A DNA stretch of 64,000 nt from Marinobacter alexandrii (GTDB lineage Bacteria > Pseudomonadota > Gammaproteobacteria > Pseudomonadales > Oleiphilaceae): positions 310,001 to 374,000 of the forward strand of contig NZ_SWKM01000015.1 of the NCBI RefSeq assembly GCF_005871205.1. Reading direction: 5' to 3'. Below the pieces are notes generated by a model. That model was not told the DNA's origin and ran no database searches. It saw only the letters and a list, made by a program, of their open reading frames with translations. A program made the position numbers and the translations under genes. Positions 28,948 through 38,038 of the stretch are shown in pieces. Every line of letters begins with the position of its first letter. Position 1 is the first letter of the stretch.

Positions 28948-28993
28948 CTGAGAGAGACTTACTCAGGATTTTCAGGGTTGGGCTTGGGTTTGC

Positions 28994-29884
28994 TTAGCCC
29001 TTAACCCCGCCGGCGGTCAGGCCGCCCACAATCCATTTCTGGCAGTACAGGAAGATAAGGGTGATGGGCAGGCCAGACAGCACGGCAGCGGCTGCGAAAT
29101 CGCCCCAGAGGTAATTCTGTTCGTAGAGGTACTGTTGCGCGCCCACCGCCAGTGTCAGCTTATCGGTATCCACCAGCAGCACCGAGGCCATCGGGTATTC
29201 CATGATGGTCATGATGAAGGCCAGGATGAACACTACCACCAGAATGGGCACGGACAGCGGCAGCAGGATATAGCGGAATGCCTGCCAGGTGGTGGCACCA
29301 TCAACAATGGCCGCTTCTTCCAGGGATCGATCTATGGAGTCGAAATAGCCCTTGATGGTCCAGATGTGCAGCGCCATTCCGCCCAGGGAGGCGACAATCA
29401 CGGCTCCGTGGGTGTTCAGGCCAAGCCAACTGACGTGATTGCCAATCTGATCAAACAGGGCGTACAGCGCAACCAGCGAAAGCACCGGCGGGAACATCTG
29501 GAAAATCAGCATCGACTTCAGCACAGCTCCCTTGCCGGCAAAGCGCATGCGCGCAAAAGCATAGGCACTGGTGGTCGAGAGCGCCAGGATCAGCACCGAT
29601 GACACCACGGCCACCTTGATGGAGTTCCAGAGCCACAGCAGCACCGGGAACGGCGGCTGAGTGGTGACTCCGTCTTCCCCGGTATAAGGCAGGCCAAACG
29701 CCAGGTACCAGTGCTCCAGGGACGGGTTCTGCGGCAGCAAGCTGCCTGAGGCAAAGTTACCACTGCGGAAGGAAATCGAAATCACCATCAGCAGCGGGAA
29801 CAGCACGATTGCGATGAAAGCCAGCATGCCGAGATGAGAAGCCAGCACGCGGTATTTGGTTGATTGGGGTTGAACCATCGCCAT
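28994..29884 (-). CDS. malG: MalG, maltodextrin ABC importer permease
   Basis: A 296-residue inner-membrane permease with six predicted helices. The EAA loop that docks MalK reads [25 protein letters not shown]. The C-terminus ends [13 protein letters not shown], characteristic of MalG, whose tail reaches into the MalK dimer. GGAGC precedes the ATG. It follows malF after nine bases and is the last gene of malEFG; two hairpins lie downstream. Confidence 0.95.
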   Translation of the reverse strand: MAMVQPQSTKYRVLASHLGMLAFIAIVLFPLLMVISISFRSGNFASGSLLPQNPSLEHWYLAFGLPYTGEDGVTTQPPFPVLLWLWNSIKVAVVSSVLILALSTTSAYAFARMRFAGKGAVLKSMLIFQMFPPVLSLVALYALFDQIGNHVSWLGLNTHGAVIVASLGGMALHIWTIKGYFDSIDRSLEEAAIVDGATTWQAFRYILLPLSVPILVVVFILAFIMTIMEYPMASVLLVDTDKLTLAVGAQQYLYEQNYLWGDFAAAAVLSGLPITLIFLYCQKWIVGGLTAGGVKG

Positions 29885-29893
29885 GGGAAGCTC

Positions 29894-31492
29894 CTATACC
29901 TTGATCTTGGACAGTTTGAGATTGACCAGCGACAGCGCGCCCACAACCAGGAAGATGGCAGTGGCAATGGCGGCAGCCAGACCAAAGTTCTGTCCGGAAT
30001 CCTGGAACGCAATCCGGTAGGTGTAGCTCACAAGCAGGTCCGTGGTTCCGGCCGGCGTGCTTGCACCAATGATGTCGGGTGCACCACCGGTCAGCAGTGC
30101 GATCAGGACAAAGTTATTGAAGTTGAATGCGAAACTGGCAATCAGCAGAGGCATCAGCGGCTTGATGATCAGTGGCAGCGTGATGTTGAACAGATTGCTG
30201 ACCGGCCCTGCGCCGTCCATCGCGGACGCCTCGTACAAGTCCTTGGGAATGGCCTGCAACAGCCCCATGCACAGCAGCATCATGTAAGGGTAGCCAAGCC
30301 AGGTGTTCACGATCAGGATCATGGTTCGCGCCAGCGCCGGATCACTGAACCAGTCCGGACGCAGCCCGAACAGGCCTTCCAGTACCAGGTTGATTTCACC
30401 GAAGTTCTGGTTGAACAGACCCTTGAACACCAGGATCGAAATGAATGCCGGTACCGCGTAGGGCAGGATCAGCATGGTGCGGTAGAAACCTTTGCCCCGA
30501 ATCTGGTCCCATTGCAGCAGGTTGGCCAGCAGCAGGCCCAGGGCCAGTGTGAAGATCACGGTGGCTACGGCAAAGGACAGCGTCCAGACAAAGATCTGGA
30601 AAAATGGACCACGGATGGTCGGATCGCTGACCACCTTCAGATAATTGTCCCAACCGATATTGACGGTCCAGCCGGGCGACAGGGTCTCGCCATCGGCACT
30701 TCGGTAGAAACCAGTCTCGTGATCGGGGAAATAGGTTGTTCCGCTTTGATTGTCGGTCAGGCTGCCATTGTCGTGCTGACTGAATTGCGGATGAATCGCC
30801 GCGAAGGAGCGCAGGCTGGCCTGACTGAGTTCACGTCCGTCTTCGGTGATCAGCGTCACCTTCGCCAGCAGCTCACGCAACTGAATGATGTCGCGAATGC
30901 CCAGAGCCTCGCCTCGGGGCTGGCCCGACAGCGGCAGTACCGGCGCTGTAGTTTCGCCGGCCTCCAGCTCCATGGGTGCCGAGGTCAGATTCTGGTGCTT
31001 GCCCTTCAGGTGAACGATGTAACCGGCATTGGTCTTGTAGAGCTCGTAGTCATAGCGCACCGCTTCGGACTGGTAGGTCCGGCTCAGCAGGTTTTCCTGT
31101 ACTTGCCCAAAACTTAGCAGGTTACTGGCACTGTAGTTGGTAAAACCAATGCCAATGGTGTACATCAGGGGAAAGATTACGAACAGGCCCATGCCGGCGA
31201 TCGCCGGAAAGATATACCGGTGCGCGTACAGTTTGCGGTTGAAGAATACCATCACCGCGGAGGCTGTAAGCACCAGGAACAGCATGGCGAATACGAACTC
31301 GCGCTGGGCGTACAAGGCCAGGATCAGGTAGAGCGACATGCCAACCAATGCGGCAAGGGCGCCCCACTTAAGAAATGCTCGAATCATGAAGTGTCTGCTT
31401 TCGATTCCGGGAGAGGACAGGGTTTCCGTTATCATTGTAGTCGGCCCGTAGGTTGCCACCGTTTCAGGGGGCGGTGGCAGGTTGTCGTCCAT
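29894..31492 (-). CDS. malF: MalF, maltodextrin ABC importer permease
   Basis: A permease of up to 532 residues. Two N-terminal helices and a third are followed by a large periplasmic P2 domain (about 120-310), as found only in enterobacterial-type MalF. The helix blocks ILPYAVPAFISILVFKGLFNQNFGEIN and the EAA loop YEASAMDGAGPVSNLFNITLPL match E. coli MalF closely. The start is uncertain: in-frame ATGs at 31492, 31435 and 31387 all lack a good ribosome binding site; the last would give an N-terminus closest to E. coli. It follows malE after a hairpin-containing gap of 57 bases. Confidence 0.94.
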   Translation of the reverse strand: MDDNLPPPPETVATYGPTTMITETLSSPGIESRHFMIRAFLKWGALAALVGMSLYLILALYAQREFVFAMLFLVLTASAVMVFFNRKLYAHRYIFPAIAGMGLFVIFPLMYTIGIGFTNYSASNLLSFGQVQENLLSRTYQSEAVRYDYELYKTNAGYIVHLKGKHQNLTSAPMELEAGETTAPVLPLSGQPRGEALGIRDIIQLRELLAKVTLITEDGRELSQASLRSFAAIHPQFSQHDNGSLTDNQSGTTYFPDHETGFYRSADGETLSPGWTVNIGWDNYLKVVSDPTIRGPFFQIFVWTLSFAVATVIFTLALGLLLANLLQWDQIRGKGFYRTMLILPYAVPAFISILVFKGLFNQNFGEINLVLEGLFGLRPDWFSDPALARTMILIVNTWLGYPYMMLLCMGLLQAIPKDLYEASAMDGAGPVSNLFNITLPLIIKPLMPLLIASFAFNFNNFVLIALLTGGAPDIIGASTPAGTTDLLVSYTYRIAFQDSGQNFGLAAAIATAIFLVVGALSLVNLKLSKIKV

Positions 31493-31511
31493 GGGTGTAC
31501 TCGTGCGATTA

Positions 31512-31534
31512 CGGGCAGCGGTCCCTGCTGCCCG
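31512..31534 (-). other. Stem-loop between malE and malF
   Basis: A perfect eight-base stem (CGGGCAGC / GCTGCCCG) with a seven-base loop occupies the malE-malF gap. There is no T tract. In E. coli, structures in the same place protect malE mRNA and keep binding protein in excess over the membrane subunits; the same role is inferred here. Confidence 0.65.
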
Positions 31535-31549
31535 AACGGCCCACCGGTA

Positions 31550-32749
31550 TTACCGGGTGATACGCTGGGCCGCCGCGTTCAAGGCATCTTCGACAGGCTG
31601 TCGGCCAGAGGTGATGTTCTGCAGAGCCGGTCCCATGGATGACCAGAAGGCCCCCATCGCGGGAACGTTGGGCATGGGTTCACCCAGCTGAGCGTTTTCG
31701 AACGTCGCCTTGATGTTCGGGTTGGACGACAGTTCGTCCATGAATTCCTTGTTGGCTACGGCACCGAGCGGTACGTCGTCATTCACCATTTTCAGGCCTT
31801 TGACGGACAGCGCGTAGTTCTCCAGGAATTCAACCGCCAGGTCTTTGTTGGGGCTGGCAGAGTTCAGTGTCGCCGCCATTACGCCGACCATTGGCTTGCT
31901 GGGCTCGCCGTCTACGGTGGGCAGCGTGGTTACACCAAAGTTGATGCCACTTTTCTCCAGGTTGCCCCAGGCCCATGGACCGTTGATCATCATCGCGGTC
32001 TCGCCTTTGTTAAAGCTCGACTCCATGGCGCTGTAATCGGCGCCACGGGGCATAACGCCCTCCTCGATCAACGTGGTCAGCGCTTGTGCGCCCTTGACCG
32101 CGCCTTCGGTGTTTACACCGGTGTCCTTCACGTTCACTGAACCGTCATCCGACTCAGCGAAAATGTAGCCGCCAGCCGCTGCCAGCATCGGCCAGGTGAA
32201 GTAGGTGTTGTTGTAATCCCACAGAATCGCACTCTTGCCGTTTTCCGCCAGTTTCTTGTGCACCGCGGGAATGTCCTCGAAGGCTCTGGGCGGCTCAGGC
32301 AGCAGGTCTTTGTTGTAGATCAGACCAATGGATTCAACAGCCATGGGGTAGCCGTATGTCTTACCGTCGACGGTGACGGCATCCCAGGTGAACCCGTAGT
32401 TGGCATCAACCACCTTACTGGAAGGCTTGATCTCGGAAATGATGCCGCTCTGAGCCCACTCGCCAAAACGGTCATGGGCCCAGATAAAGATGTCGGGACC
32501 ATTGCCGGTAGCGGCGGACTGCTGGAATTTGTCGGTGGCATTGTCTGGGTGAGCAACCTCGACCGGAATGCCGGTTTCCTTGGTGAACCAGTCACCCACT
32601 TCCTGCAGGCCATCGTAGCCCTTGTCACCATTGATCCACACCAACAGCTTGCCGGATTCGATTTCGGCATGGGCAGGTGCGGACAGCCCAACCGTGGCGG
32701 CGACGATAGATGCGGCGAGGGTACTGCGAATAAAGAGTCGACGATTCAT
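31550..32749 (-). CDS. malE: MalE, periplasmic maltodextrin-binding protein
   Basis: A 399-residue protein with a signal peptide (cleavage after APAHA, about residue 28; an arginine pair precedes the hydrophobic core). The mature part begins [16 protein letters not shown] and contains [19 protein letters not shown], both nearly identical to E. coli MalE. It delivers maltose and maltodextrins to MalFGK. AGAGGAAA precedes the ATG. The upstream 265 bases contain the CTAC/GGATG box array and separate it from the divergent amylase gene. Confidence 0.95.
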   Translation of the reverse strand: MNRRLFIRSTLAASIVAATVGLSAPAHAEIESGKLLVWINGDKGYDGLQEVGDWFTKETGIPVEVAHPDNATDKFQQSAATGNGPDIFIWAHDRFGEWAQSGIISEIKPSSKVVDANYGFTWDAVTVDGKTYGYPMAVESIGLIYNKDLLPEPPRAFEDIPAVHKKLAENGKSAILWDYNNTYFTWPMLAAAGGYIFAESDDGSVNVKDTGVNTEGAVKGAQALTTLIEEGVMPRGADYSAMESSFNKGETAMMINGPWAWGNLEKSGINFGVTTLPTVDGEPSKPMVGVMAATLNSASPNKDLAVEFLENYALSVKGLKMVNDDVPLGAVANKEFMDELSSNPNIKATFENAQLGEPMPNVPAMGAFWSSMGPALQNITSGRQPVEDALNAAAQRITR

Positions 32750-32879
32750 CAGGTGTTTCCTCTGTCTGTGCTTGCCTTATTCTTGTTGTCCGGCCATTCG
32801 CGAGGTGTTGGTGGGCCGGGATGAACGCAAAATGCGCTTTTGCGAGTCTTTGCACTTTGTGGCAACTGGGCTGAATAAG

Positions 32880-32934
32880 CATCCCCCCTTATTTCATTCC
32901 CCGAGGCGTAGCGCGGGGGAGTAGAAAGGCGTAG
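32880..32934 (-). promoter_or_regulatory. Candidate MalT box array between malE and the amylase gene
   Basis: Read on the minus strand toward malE, CTAC boxes start at 32934, 32924 and 32911, and GGATG starts at 32884. The intervals 23 and 27 equal those at lamB, the pullulanase and the alpha-glucosidase. No TATGA-like -10 is found at the shared distance here, so this promoter may start differently. The array lies between divergent transcription units and may also serve the amylase on the other side, as shared MalT sites do for malE/malK in E. coli. A separate GGGATGAAC lies at 32818-32826 on the plus strand. Confidence 0.62.
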
Positions 32935-33014
32935 AGATCTCCGTCTACCACCCCGGTTCCGACTCTGCTTTCATGTCACGCACAAGAACCATAATCCCAA
33001 CCGGAGCTGACACC

Positions 33015-34847
33015 ATGAAACCCTGCGTCACCCCACTGTCTTTCTCGACCGGCATGGCTGCTGCGCTGCTGATCACCGGCTGTGTGACCGATAATTCGCA
33101 GCGCCCTCACGCCGCTGCCGTGGCAGGCCCGCCAGGCACCGTCCCAACAGACATGTTCTGCGAGGCCGGCACCAACGAGATCAGTATCCCGGTCGGCAAC
33201 ATCTTTGCCGAGGGCGAGCAGGTTCGTGATTTTTACAGCGGCCGTATGGCCAGGGTTCAGGATGGCCAGGTCACCCTGAAGCCGGCAGACGGCGCCGAAG
33301 GCCTGGTTTTGCTGGAACCGGCTGACGATAGCATTGGCCAGTTCAAATGGGCAGGTGCCACTGTCTATTTTGCGGTGACGGACCGTTTCGCCAACGGCCG
33401 CACGGATAACGACGTGAATTACGGCCGTGAGCGCGATGGCAAGGACGAGATTGGCACCTTTCACGGCGGCGACTTCGCCGGACTGACCCAGAAACTGGAC
33501 TACCTCAGTCAACTAGGCGTGAATGCCGTTTGGATCACGCCGCCCTTCGAGCAAATTCACGGCTGGGTCGGCGGCGGCGACCGGGGCGATTTCCGCCACT
33601 ATGGCTACCACGGCTACTACGCCCTCGATTTCACCGTCCCCGATGCCAACTTCGGCACCCGGGAGGAATTTCGCACGCTGGTCGAAGAAGCCCACAAGCG
33701 GGACATCCGCGTGGTCATGGACGTGGTGATGAACCACCCCGGCTACAGCACCCTGCAAGACATGCAAACGTTCGGTTTCGGCTCACTGTATGACGGCTTC
33801 GAGAAGCATTTGCCCGACCAATGGGGCCAATGGCAGCCTGAGTCCTGGGAGAACAACCACGCCTACCATGCCTTCATCGATTACGACCACAGCGACTGGC
33901 GCCACTGGTGGGGCAAGGACTGGGTCAGAGCCGGCATCGCCGACTATGACACCCCACCCAACGCGTCGATTGATGCCCAGCGCGGCTCCCTCGCATTCCT
34001 GCCGGATTTCAAAACCGAGTCCGAACAGACTGTGGACCTGCCGCTATTCCTGCAAAACAAGACCTCATCCCGGGCCGAAGCCATGGCTGACGCTACCGTG
34101 CGCGACTACCTCGTTACCTGGCTGACCACTTGGGTTCGTGACTTCGGCGTAGACGGTTTCCGGGTCGACACTGCCAAGCATGTCGAACCTGAGGCCTGGA
34201 ACAAACTTAAGCAACAGGCCCAGCAGGCACTGAACGATTACCGTGCCGCAAACCCGGACGCCGCCCTACCCGCCGAGGAGTTCTGGATGGTAGCCGAAGT
34301 GTTCCCGCATTCGGTTCGGCGCAGCGGCTACTTTGACGCCGGCTTCGACGCCGTGATTAACTTCGACCTGCAAGAAGAAGCCAACGCCGGCGCCAAGTGC
34401 CTGCCCGCCATGGAATCGGTCTATCAGGACTACGCCAGCAGAATGCATGGCGAGACTCCGTTCAACGTGATGAGCTACATCTCATCCCACGACACCAATC
34501 TGTTCAGCCGCATAGCGGGCGGTGACCCGGTGCTGCAGAAACGGGCTGCCGCAGCCCTGCTGCTGACTCCCGGCGCGGTGCAGATTTTTTACGGCGACGA
34601 GACCGGACGCCCCTTCGGGGCAACGGGCTCGGACCCCCACCAGGGTACCCGGTCGGACATGAACTGGGCCGACCTTGAGCAGCCAGAGACAGCAAACATC
34701 CTGGGTCACTGGCAGGCCCTGGGGCAATTCAGGGACCGCCACCCAGCCGTTGGCGCCGGTGCTCACAAGCTGATCAGCCAGCAACCTTACACCTTCTCAA
34801 GAACTCACGGGGACGACCGAATCATCGTCGCCTTCGCAAGGAAATAG
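33015..34847 (+). CDS. Lipoprotein alpha-amylase, GH13 (MalS-like)
   Basis: A 610-residue lipoprotein; the leader ends in the lipobox LITGC (Cys 23), with Val at +2, so outer-membrane sorting is likely. After an N-terminal beta-rich part of about 90 residues comes a GH13 barrel. Catalytic regions are DGFRVDTAKH (nucleophile Asp), WMVAEVF (acid/base Glu) and ISSHDTN (third Asp). The sequence around VYFAVTDRFANGRTDND resembles periplasmic MalS-type amylases. It would cut long maltodextrins outside the inner membrane for uptake by MalEFGK. The start at 33015 follows GGAG at a proper distance; the frame is open from 32973. It is divergent from malE. Confidence 0.9.
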   Translation: MKPCVTPLSFSTGMAAALLITGCVTDNSQRPHAAAVAGPPGTVPTDMFCEAGTNEISIPVGNIFAEGEQVRDFYSGRMARVQDGQVTLKPADGAEGLVLLEPADDSIGQFKWAGATVYFAVTDRFANGRTDNDVNYGRERDGKDEIGTFHGGDFAGLTQKLDYLSQLGVNAVWITPPFEQIHGWVGGGDRGDFRHYGYHGYYALDFTVPDANFGTREEFRTLVEEAHKRDIRVVMDVVMNHPGYSTLQDMQTFGFGSLYDGFEKHLPDQWGQWQPESWENNHAYHAFIDYDHSDWRHWWGKDWVRAGIADYDTPPNASIDAQRGSLAFLPDFKTESEQTVDLPLFLQNKTSSRAEAMADATVRDYLVTWLTTWVRDFGVDGFRVDTAKHVEPEAWNKLKQQAQQALNDYRAANPDAALPAEEFWMVAEVFPHSVRRSGYFDAGFDAVINFDLQEEANAGAKCLPAMESVYQDYASRMHGETPFNVMSYISSHDTNLFSRIAGGDPVLQKRAAAALLLTPGAVQIFYGDETGRPFGATGSDPHQGTRSDMNWADLEQPETANILGHWQALGQFRDRHPAVGAGAHKLISQQPYTFSRTHGDDRIIVAFARK

Positions 34848-34852
34848 CACTG

Positions 34853-35734
34853 ATGACAGACTCAACCGATTACCTGGCCCATACGCCTCTGATCCTCGGC
34901 ATGATGCGGCTGCATGATCACGCCGAACTGACCAACCCTGCCAACCTGGCCAATTGGATCAACGCGCGGCTGGACGAAGGCCTGAACGTGTTTGACCACG
35001 CCGACATTTATGGCGATACCGAGTGTGAGCGGATTTTCGGTGAAGCGCTGGCCGCCGACCCGAGCCTGCGCCAAAAAGTAAGGATTATCACCAAGACCGG
35101 TATCGTCCCTGGACATCAGGACGAAAGTCGCTGGAAGACCAAGCATTACCGCGCCGAGGCTGGCTATATTGCCAACGCCATTGATCGCGCCCTGACGCGC
35201 CTGCAAGTGGAGCAAATTGATACTTTCCTGATTCACCGGCCGGACCCGCTGATGCAGGCGGATTCCGCCATGGCGGCGCTGGAAAAAGCGGTCGAGACGG
35301 GCAAAATCCGGCAAATCGGTGTGTCCAATTTCCTGCCGGAGCAGTGGCGCTGGCTCCAGCACAACTGCAGGTTGCCGCTGGTGTGCAATCAGAGCGAGCT
35401 GTCGCTGAGCCATACCGAGGCGCTGTTCGACGGCACTATGGAGGCGCACCTGAAGGATGAACTGCGCTGGCTGGCGTGGTCGCCCCTGGGCGGTGGCGCA
35501 CTGGCAGACGCCCTGCCGCAGGAACTACTGGCGGCGGCGAAAGAGGAAACCGGCCTGTGTGAAACCGGGTTGGCCATAGCCTGGCTACGGCAACTGCCAG
35601 GCTCGCCGATCCCGGTTCTGGGGTCCATGCGCGAGTCACGTATTCGGGCAGCCCAGGCGGGTGCCCAAAGTGTGTTGCCACGGTCCCTCTGGTATGCGTT
35701 GCTGGAGGCCGTCCGCGGCCACCGGGTAGCCTGA
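34853..35734 (+). CDS. Aldo/keto reductase, YdhF-like
   Basis: A 293-residue cytoplasmic NADPH-dependent oxidoreductase. The catalytic Tyr lies in FDHADIYGD, the Lys in IITKTGI and the His in FLIHRPDPL, and the nucleotide-binding end has IPVLGSMRESRI. The closest described type is E. coli YdhF. It begins five bases after the amylase stop, so the two are probably co-transcribed; whether it acts on a sugar is unknown. A terminator follows. Confidence 0.88.
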   Translation: MTDSTDYLAHTPLILGMMRLHDHAELTNPANLANWINARLDEGLNVFDHADIYGDTECERIFGEALAADPSLRQKVRIITKTGIVPGHQDESRWKTKHYRAEAGYIANAIDRALTRLQVEQIDTFLIHRPDPLMQADSAMAALEKAVETGKIRQIGVSNFLPEQWRWLQHNCRLPLVCNQSELSLSHTEALFDGTMEAHLKDELRWLAWSPLGGGALADALPQELLAAAKEETGLCETGLAIAWLRQLPGSPIPVLGSMRESRIRAAQAGAQSVLPRSLWYALLEAVRGHRVA

Positions 35735-35765
35735 CCGGCGGCACCAAGGCTTCGATTGCCGACAC

Positions 35766-35802
35766 AAAAAAGCCCGGCCTACTTTCGTGGACCGGGCTTT
35801 TT
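35766..35802. terminator. Bidirectional terminator
   Basis: AAAAAAGCCCGG and CCGGGCTTTTT flank a 14-base loop, giving a stem with A on one side and T on the other. It can end the amylase-reductase transcript on the plus strand and glpV on the minus strand. Confidence 0.9.
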
Positions 35803-35822
35803 ATGGGTTTGGGCTACCGCGT

Positions 35823-37565
35823 TTAGCGGTCCTCTTCCCAGGTCTTCAACAGCTCATCGTAGGCAACGGTCTTGCCCTGGGGCTTCTCGTTGGCCAGCTT
35901 GGCCTTCGGCGAGCCCGGCTGATCCAGCCAGTACTGCGGATCACGCTCTTCGTTCAGCTTCGGACCACAGTTCGGCATGACGCTGGCGCGCTCCAGGCGC
36001 TCCATAACGCGATCCTGGGCCTGGGCCAGTCCGTCCAGTGCTTTCTGGGGAGTTGCCTCGCCACTTGCCGCCTGGGCGATATACTGCCACCACAGCTGCG
36101 CCAGCTTGGGATAGTCAGGCACGTTGGTACCGGTTGGAGACCATTGCACCCGAGCAGGGCTACGGTAGAACTCAACCAGACCACCCAGTTTGGGTGCCAT
36201 TTCAGTCATCGCCTCTGACTCGATGTCAGACTCACGAATAGGCGTCAGACCCGCGATGGTCTTTTCCAGGGACACGGTCTTGGACACGGTAAACTGCGCG
36301 TAGAGCCACGCAGCCAGACGACGCTTCTCCGGGGTGGACTTCATGAAGGTCCAGGAACCCACGTCCTGATAACCCAGCTTCATGCCCTCTTCCCAGTAGG
36401 GTCCACGCGGAGACGGCGCCATCCGCCACTTGGGCGTGCCATCTTCGTTGACCACCGGCAGGCCGTCTTCGATCATGCTGGCCGTGAAGGCGGTGTACCA
36501 GAAAATCTGCTGGGCCACGCCACCCTGGGCCGGAACCGGACCGGCTTCCGAGAAGGTCATGCCCTGGGCTTCAGGCGGTGCAAATTCACGCAGCCAGTCG
36601 ACGTACTTGGTGGTGGCAAAAACTGCGGCCGGGCCATTGGTAGCACCACCGCGGCTGACACTCGAACCTACCGGATGACACTCTTCAACCCGGATACCCC
36701 ACTCATCAACAGGCAGACCGTTGGGCAGGCCCTTGTCGCCAGCACCCGCCATGGAGAACCAGGCGTCAGTGAAACGCCAGCCCAGTGACGGGTCTTTCTT
36801 GCCGTAGTCCATGTGACCGTAGACTTTTTCGCCGTCGATCTCTTTAACGTGGACCGAGAAGAACTCGGCGATATCCTCGTAGGCGGACCAGTTAACCGGT
36901 ACACCCAGCTCATAACCGTAAATGTCCTGGAACTGTTTCTTCAGGTCATCACGCTCGAACCAGTCGGCGCGGAACCAGTACAGGTTGGCAAACTGCTGGT
37001 CTGGTAGCTGGTACAGCTTGCCATCAGGACCGGTGGTGAATTCGAGACCGATGAAGTCTTCAAGATCCAGAGTCGGCAAAGTCAGGTTCTTGCCTTCGCC
37101 GTTCATGATGTCCTCAACCGGCATTACCTTCCCGTAGCGGAAGTGCGTACCGATCAGGTCCGAGTCGTTTACCCAGCCGTCGTAGATATTCCGGCCAGAC
37201 TGCATTTGCGTCTGCAGCTTCTCGATCACGTCACCTTCCTGAATCAGGGTATGAGTCAGGTTGATGCCCGTAATTTCAGAGAAGGCCTTGGCCAGAACGG
37301 TGGATTCGTACTCGTGGGTGGCGATGGTTTCCGAGACAACGTTGATGTCCATGCCGCGAAATTCCTTCGCGGCCTCGATGAACCACTTCATCTCCTGCAT
37401 CTGCTGCTCTTTGGTCAGCGTTGATCGCTTGAAGGAGTTGTTCACCCACTTTTCGGCCGCGTCCAGATTCTCATTGGCACTGGCCTGCAGGCTCAAACCA
37501 AGCGCCGCAGCACCGATCGCGGCGCCCAGAAGCATGGTTCGGGGATATTTATTGTTCTTAAACAT
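35823..37565 (-). CDS. glpV: GlpV, glycerol ABC importer binding protein
   Basis: A 580-residue periplasmic binding protein with a signal peptide ending near QASA (residue 30). It is longer than most sugar-binding proteins, as is usual for GlpV of the glpSTPQUV glycerol importers described in rhizobia. The identity rests mainly on gene order: two ATPases, two permeases and a DUF2160 protein precede it on the same strand, with glpK, glpR and glpD close by. GAGG precedes the ATG. A 185-base gap with a small hairpin separates it from glpU. Confidence 0.88.
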   Translation of the reverse strand: MFKNNKYPRTMLLGAAIGAAALGLSLQASANENLDAAEKWVNNSFKRSTLTKEQQMQEMKWFIEAAKEFRGMDINVVSETIATHEYESTVLAKAFSEITGINLTHTLIQEGDVIEKLQTQMQSGRNIYDGWVNDSDLIGTHFRYGKVMPVEDIMNGEGKNLTLPTLDLEDFIGLEFTTGPDGKLYQLPDQQFANLYWFRADWFERDDLKKQFQDIYGYELGVPVNWSAYEDIAEFFSVHVKEIDGEKVYGHMDYGKKDPSLGWRFTDAWFSMAGAGDKGLPNGLPVDEWGIRVEECHPVGSSVSRGGATNGPAAVFATTKYVDWLREFAPPEAQGMTFSEAGPVPAQGGVAQQIFWYTAFTASMIEDGLPVVNEDGTPKWRMAPSPRGPYWEEGMKLGYQDVGSWTFMKSTPEKRRLAAWLYAQFTVSKTVSLEKTIAGLTPIRESDIESEAMTEMAPKLGGLVEFYRSPARVQWSPTGTNVPDYPKLAQLWWQYIAQAASGEATPQKALDGLAQAQDRVMERLERASVMPNCGPKLNEERDPQYWLDQPGSPKAKLANEKPQGKTVAYDELLKTWEEDR

Positions 37566-37627
37566 ATCCGACCTCGTTCGTCCTTATTGAATGGAGCGGA
37601 ACAGCCCCTGCCCCGCTTCCAGAGTCA

Positions 37628-37646
37628 TAGCGCTCCTACGGCGCTA
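37628..37646 (-). other. Stem-loop upstream of glpV
   Basis: TAGCGC and GCGCTA pair perfectly with a seven-base loop in the glpU-glpV gap. It has no T tract. It may protect the 5' end of the abundant binding-protein mRNA after processing. Confidence 0.45.
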
Positions 37647-37750
37647 TTCTTTCATGTCGAAACCGAAAACTGATCGATTCCGACCATGATCCAGAAATTA
37701 GTTCGTTTGCGAAATCTTTACAACCGGGCACCCAGTCTTTTCAGCCCCCG

Positions 37751-38026
37751 CTAGCCCCAGCGCAACAGCACCAGCAACCAAACCACCGACACCGCCAGCG
37801 CAACCAGCAGCGTGATATCACTGACCGCTAGAAAGGTCAGGTGGATATACGCCGCCGACAACAGACCGATAAACAGGCGGTCCCCCCGGGTCGTGGCAAT
37901 GGGCAGAAAACCCTTGCGCTCGGCGCAGGGTGAAACAATTTCGTAAACGGTCATCACCGCCAGAATGGCTGCAATGACGGCGAAAAAAATGGCAACGGAC
38001 GGAGTCCAGTTCATCCACGCAAGCAT
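37751..38026 (-). CDS. glpU: GlpU, small DUF2160 membrane protein of the glycerol importer
   Basis: A 91-residue protein with three predicted membrane helices and the DUF2160 pattern (WMNWTPSVAIFFA and RKGFLPIATTRGDRLFIGLL). It sits between glpQ and glpV as in other glpSTPQUV loci, where its role in the importer is not established. AAGGAG precedes the ATG, 12 bases after the glpQ stop. Confidence 0.87.
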   Translation of the reverse strand: MLAWMNWTPSVAIFFAVIAAILAVMTVYEIVSPCAERKGFLPIATTRGDRLFIGLLSAAYIHLTFLAVSDITLLVALAVSVVWLLVLLRWG

Positions 38027-38038
38027 GTCTGTTCTCCT

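Larger units (their letters stand above)
28308..28993. other. 686-base AT-rich gap
   Basis: No convincing gene. It holds three related copies of a (T)CCGCTT element (28651-28746) and two hairpins at the malG side, all listed separately. The open frame at 28531-28779 has no ribosome binding site and an erratic composition, so I do not call it. Confidence 0.6.

Noticed and set aside
29864..31117. 417-codon plus-strand open frame opposite malF
   Set aside because: Antisense shadow of malF, rich in Gln, His and Arg with no motif.
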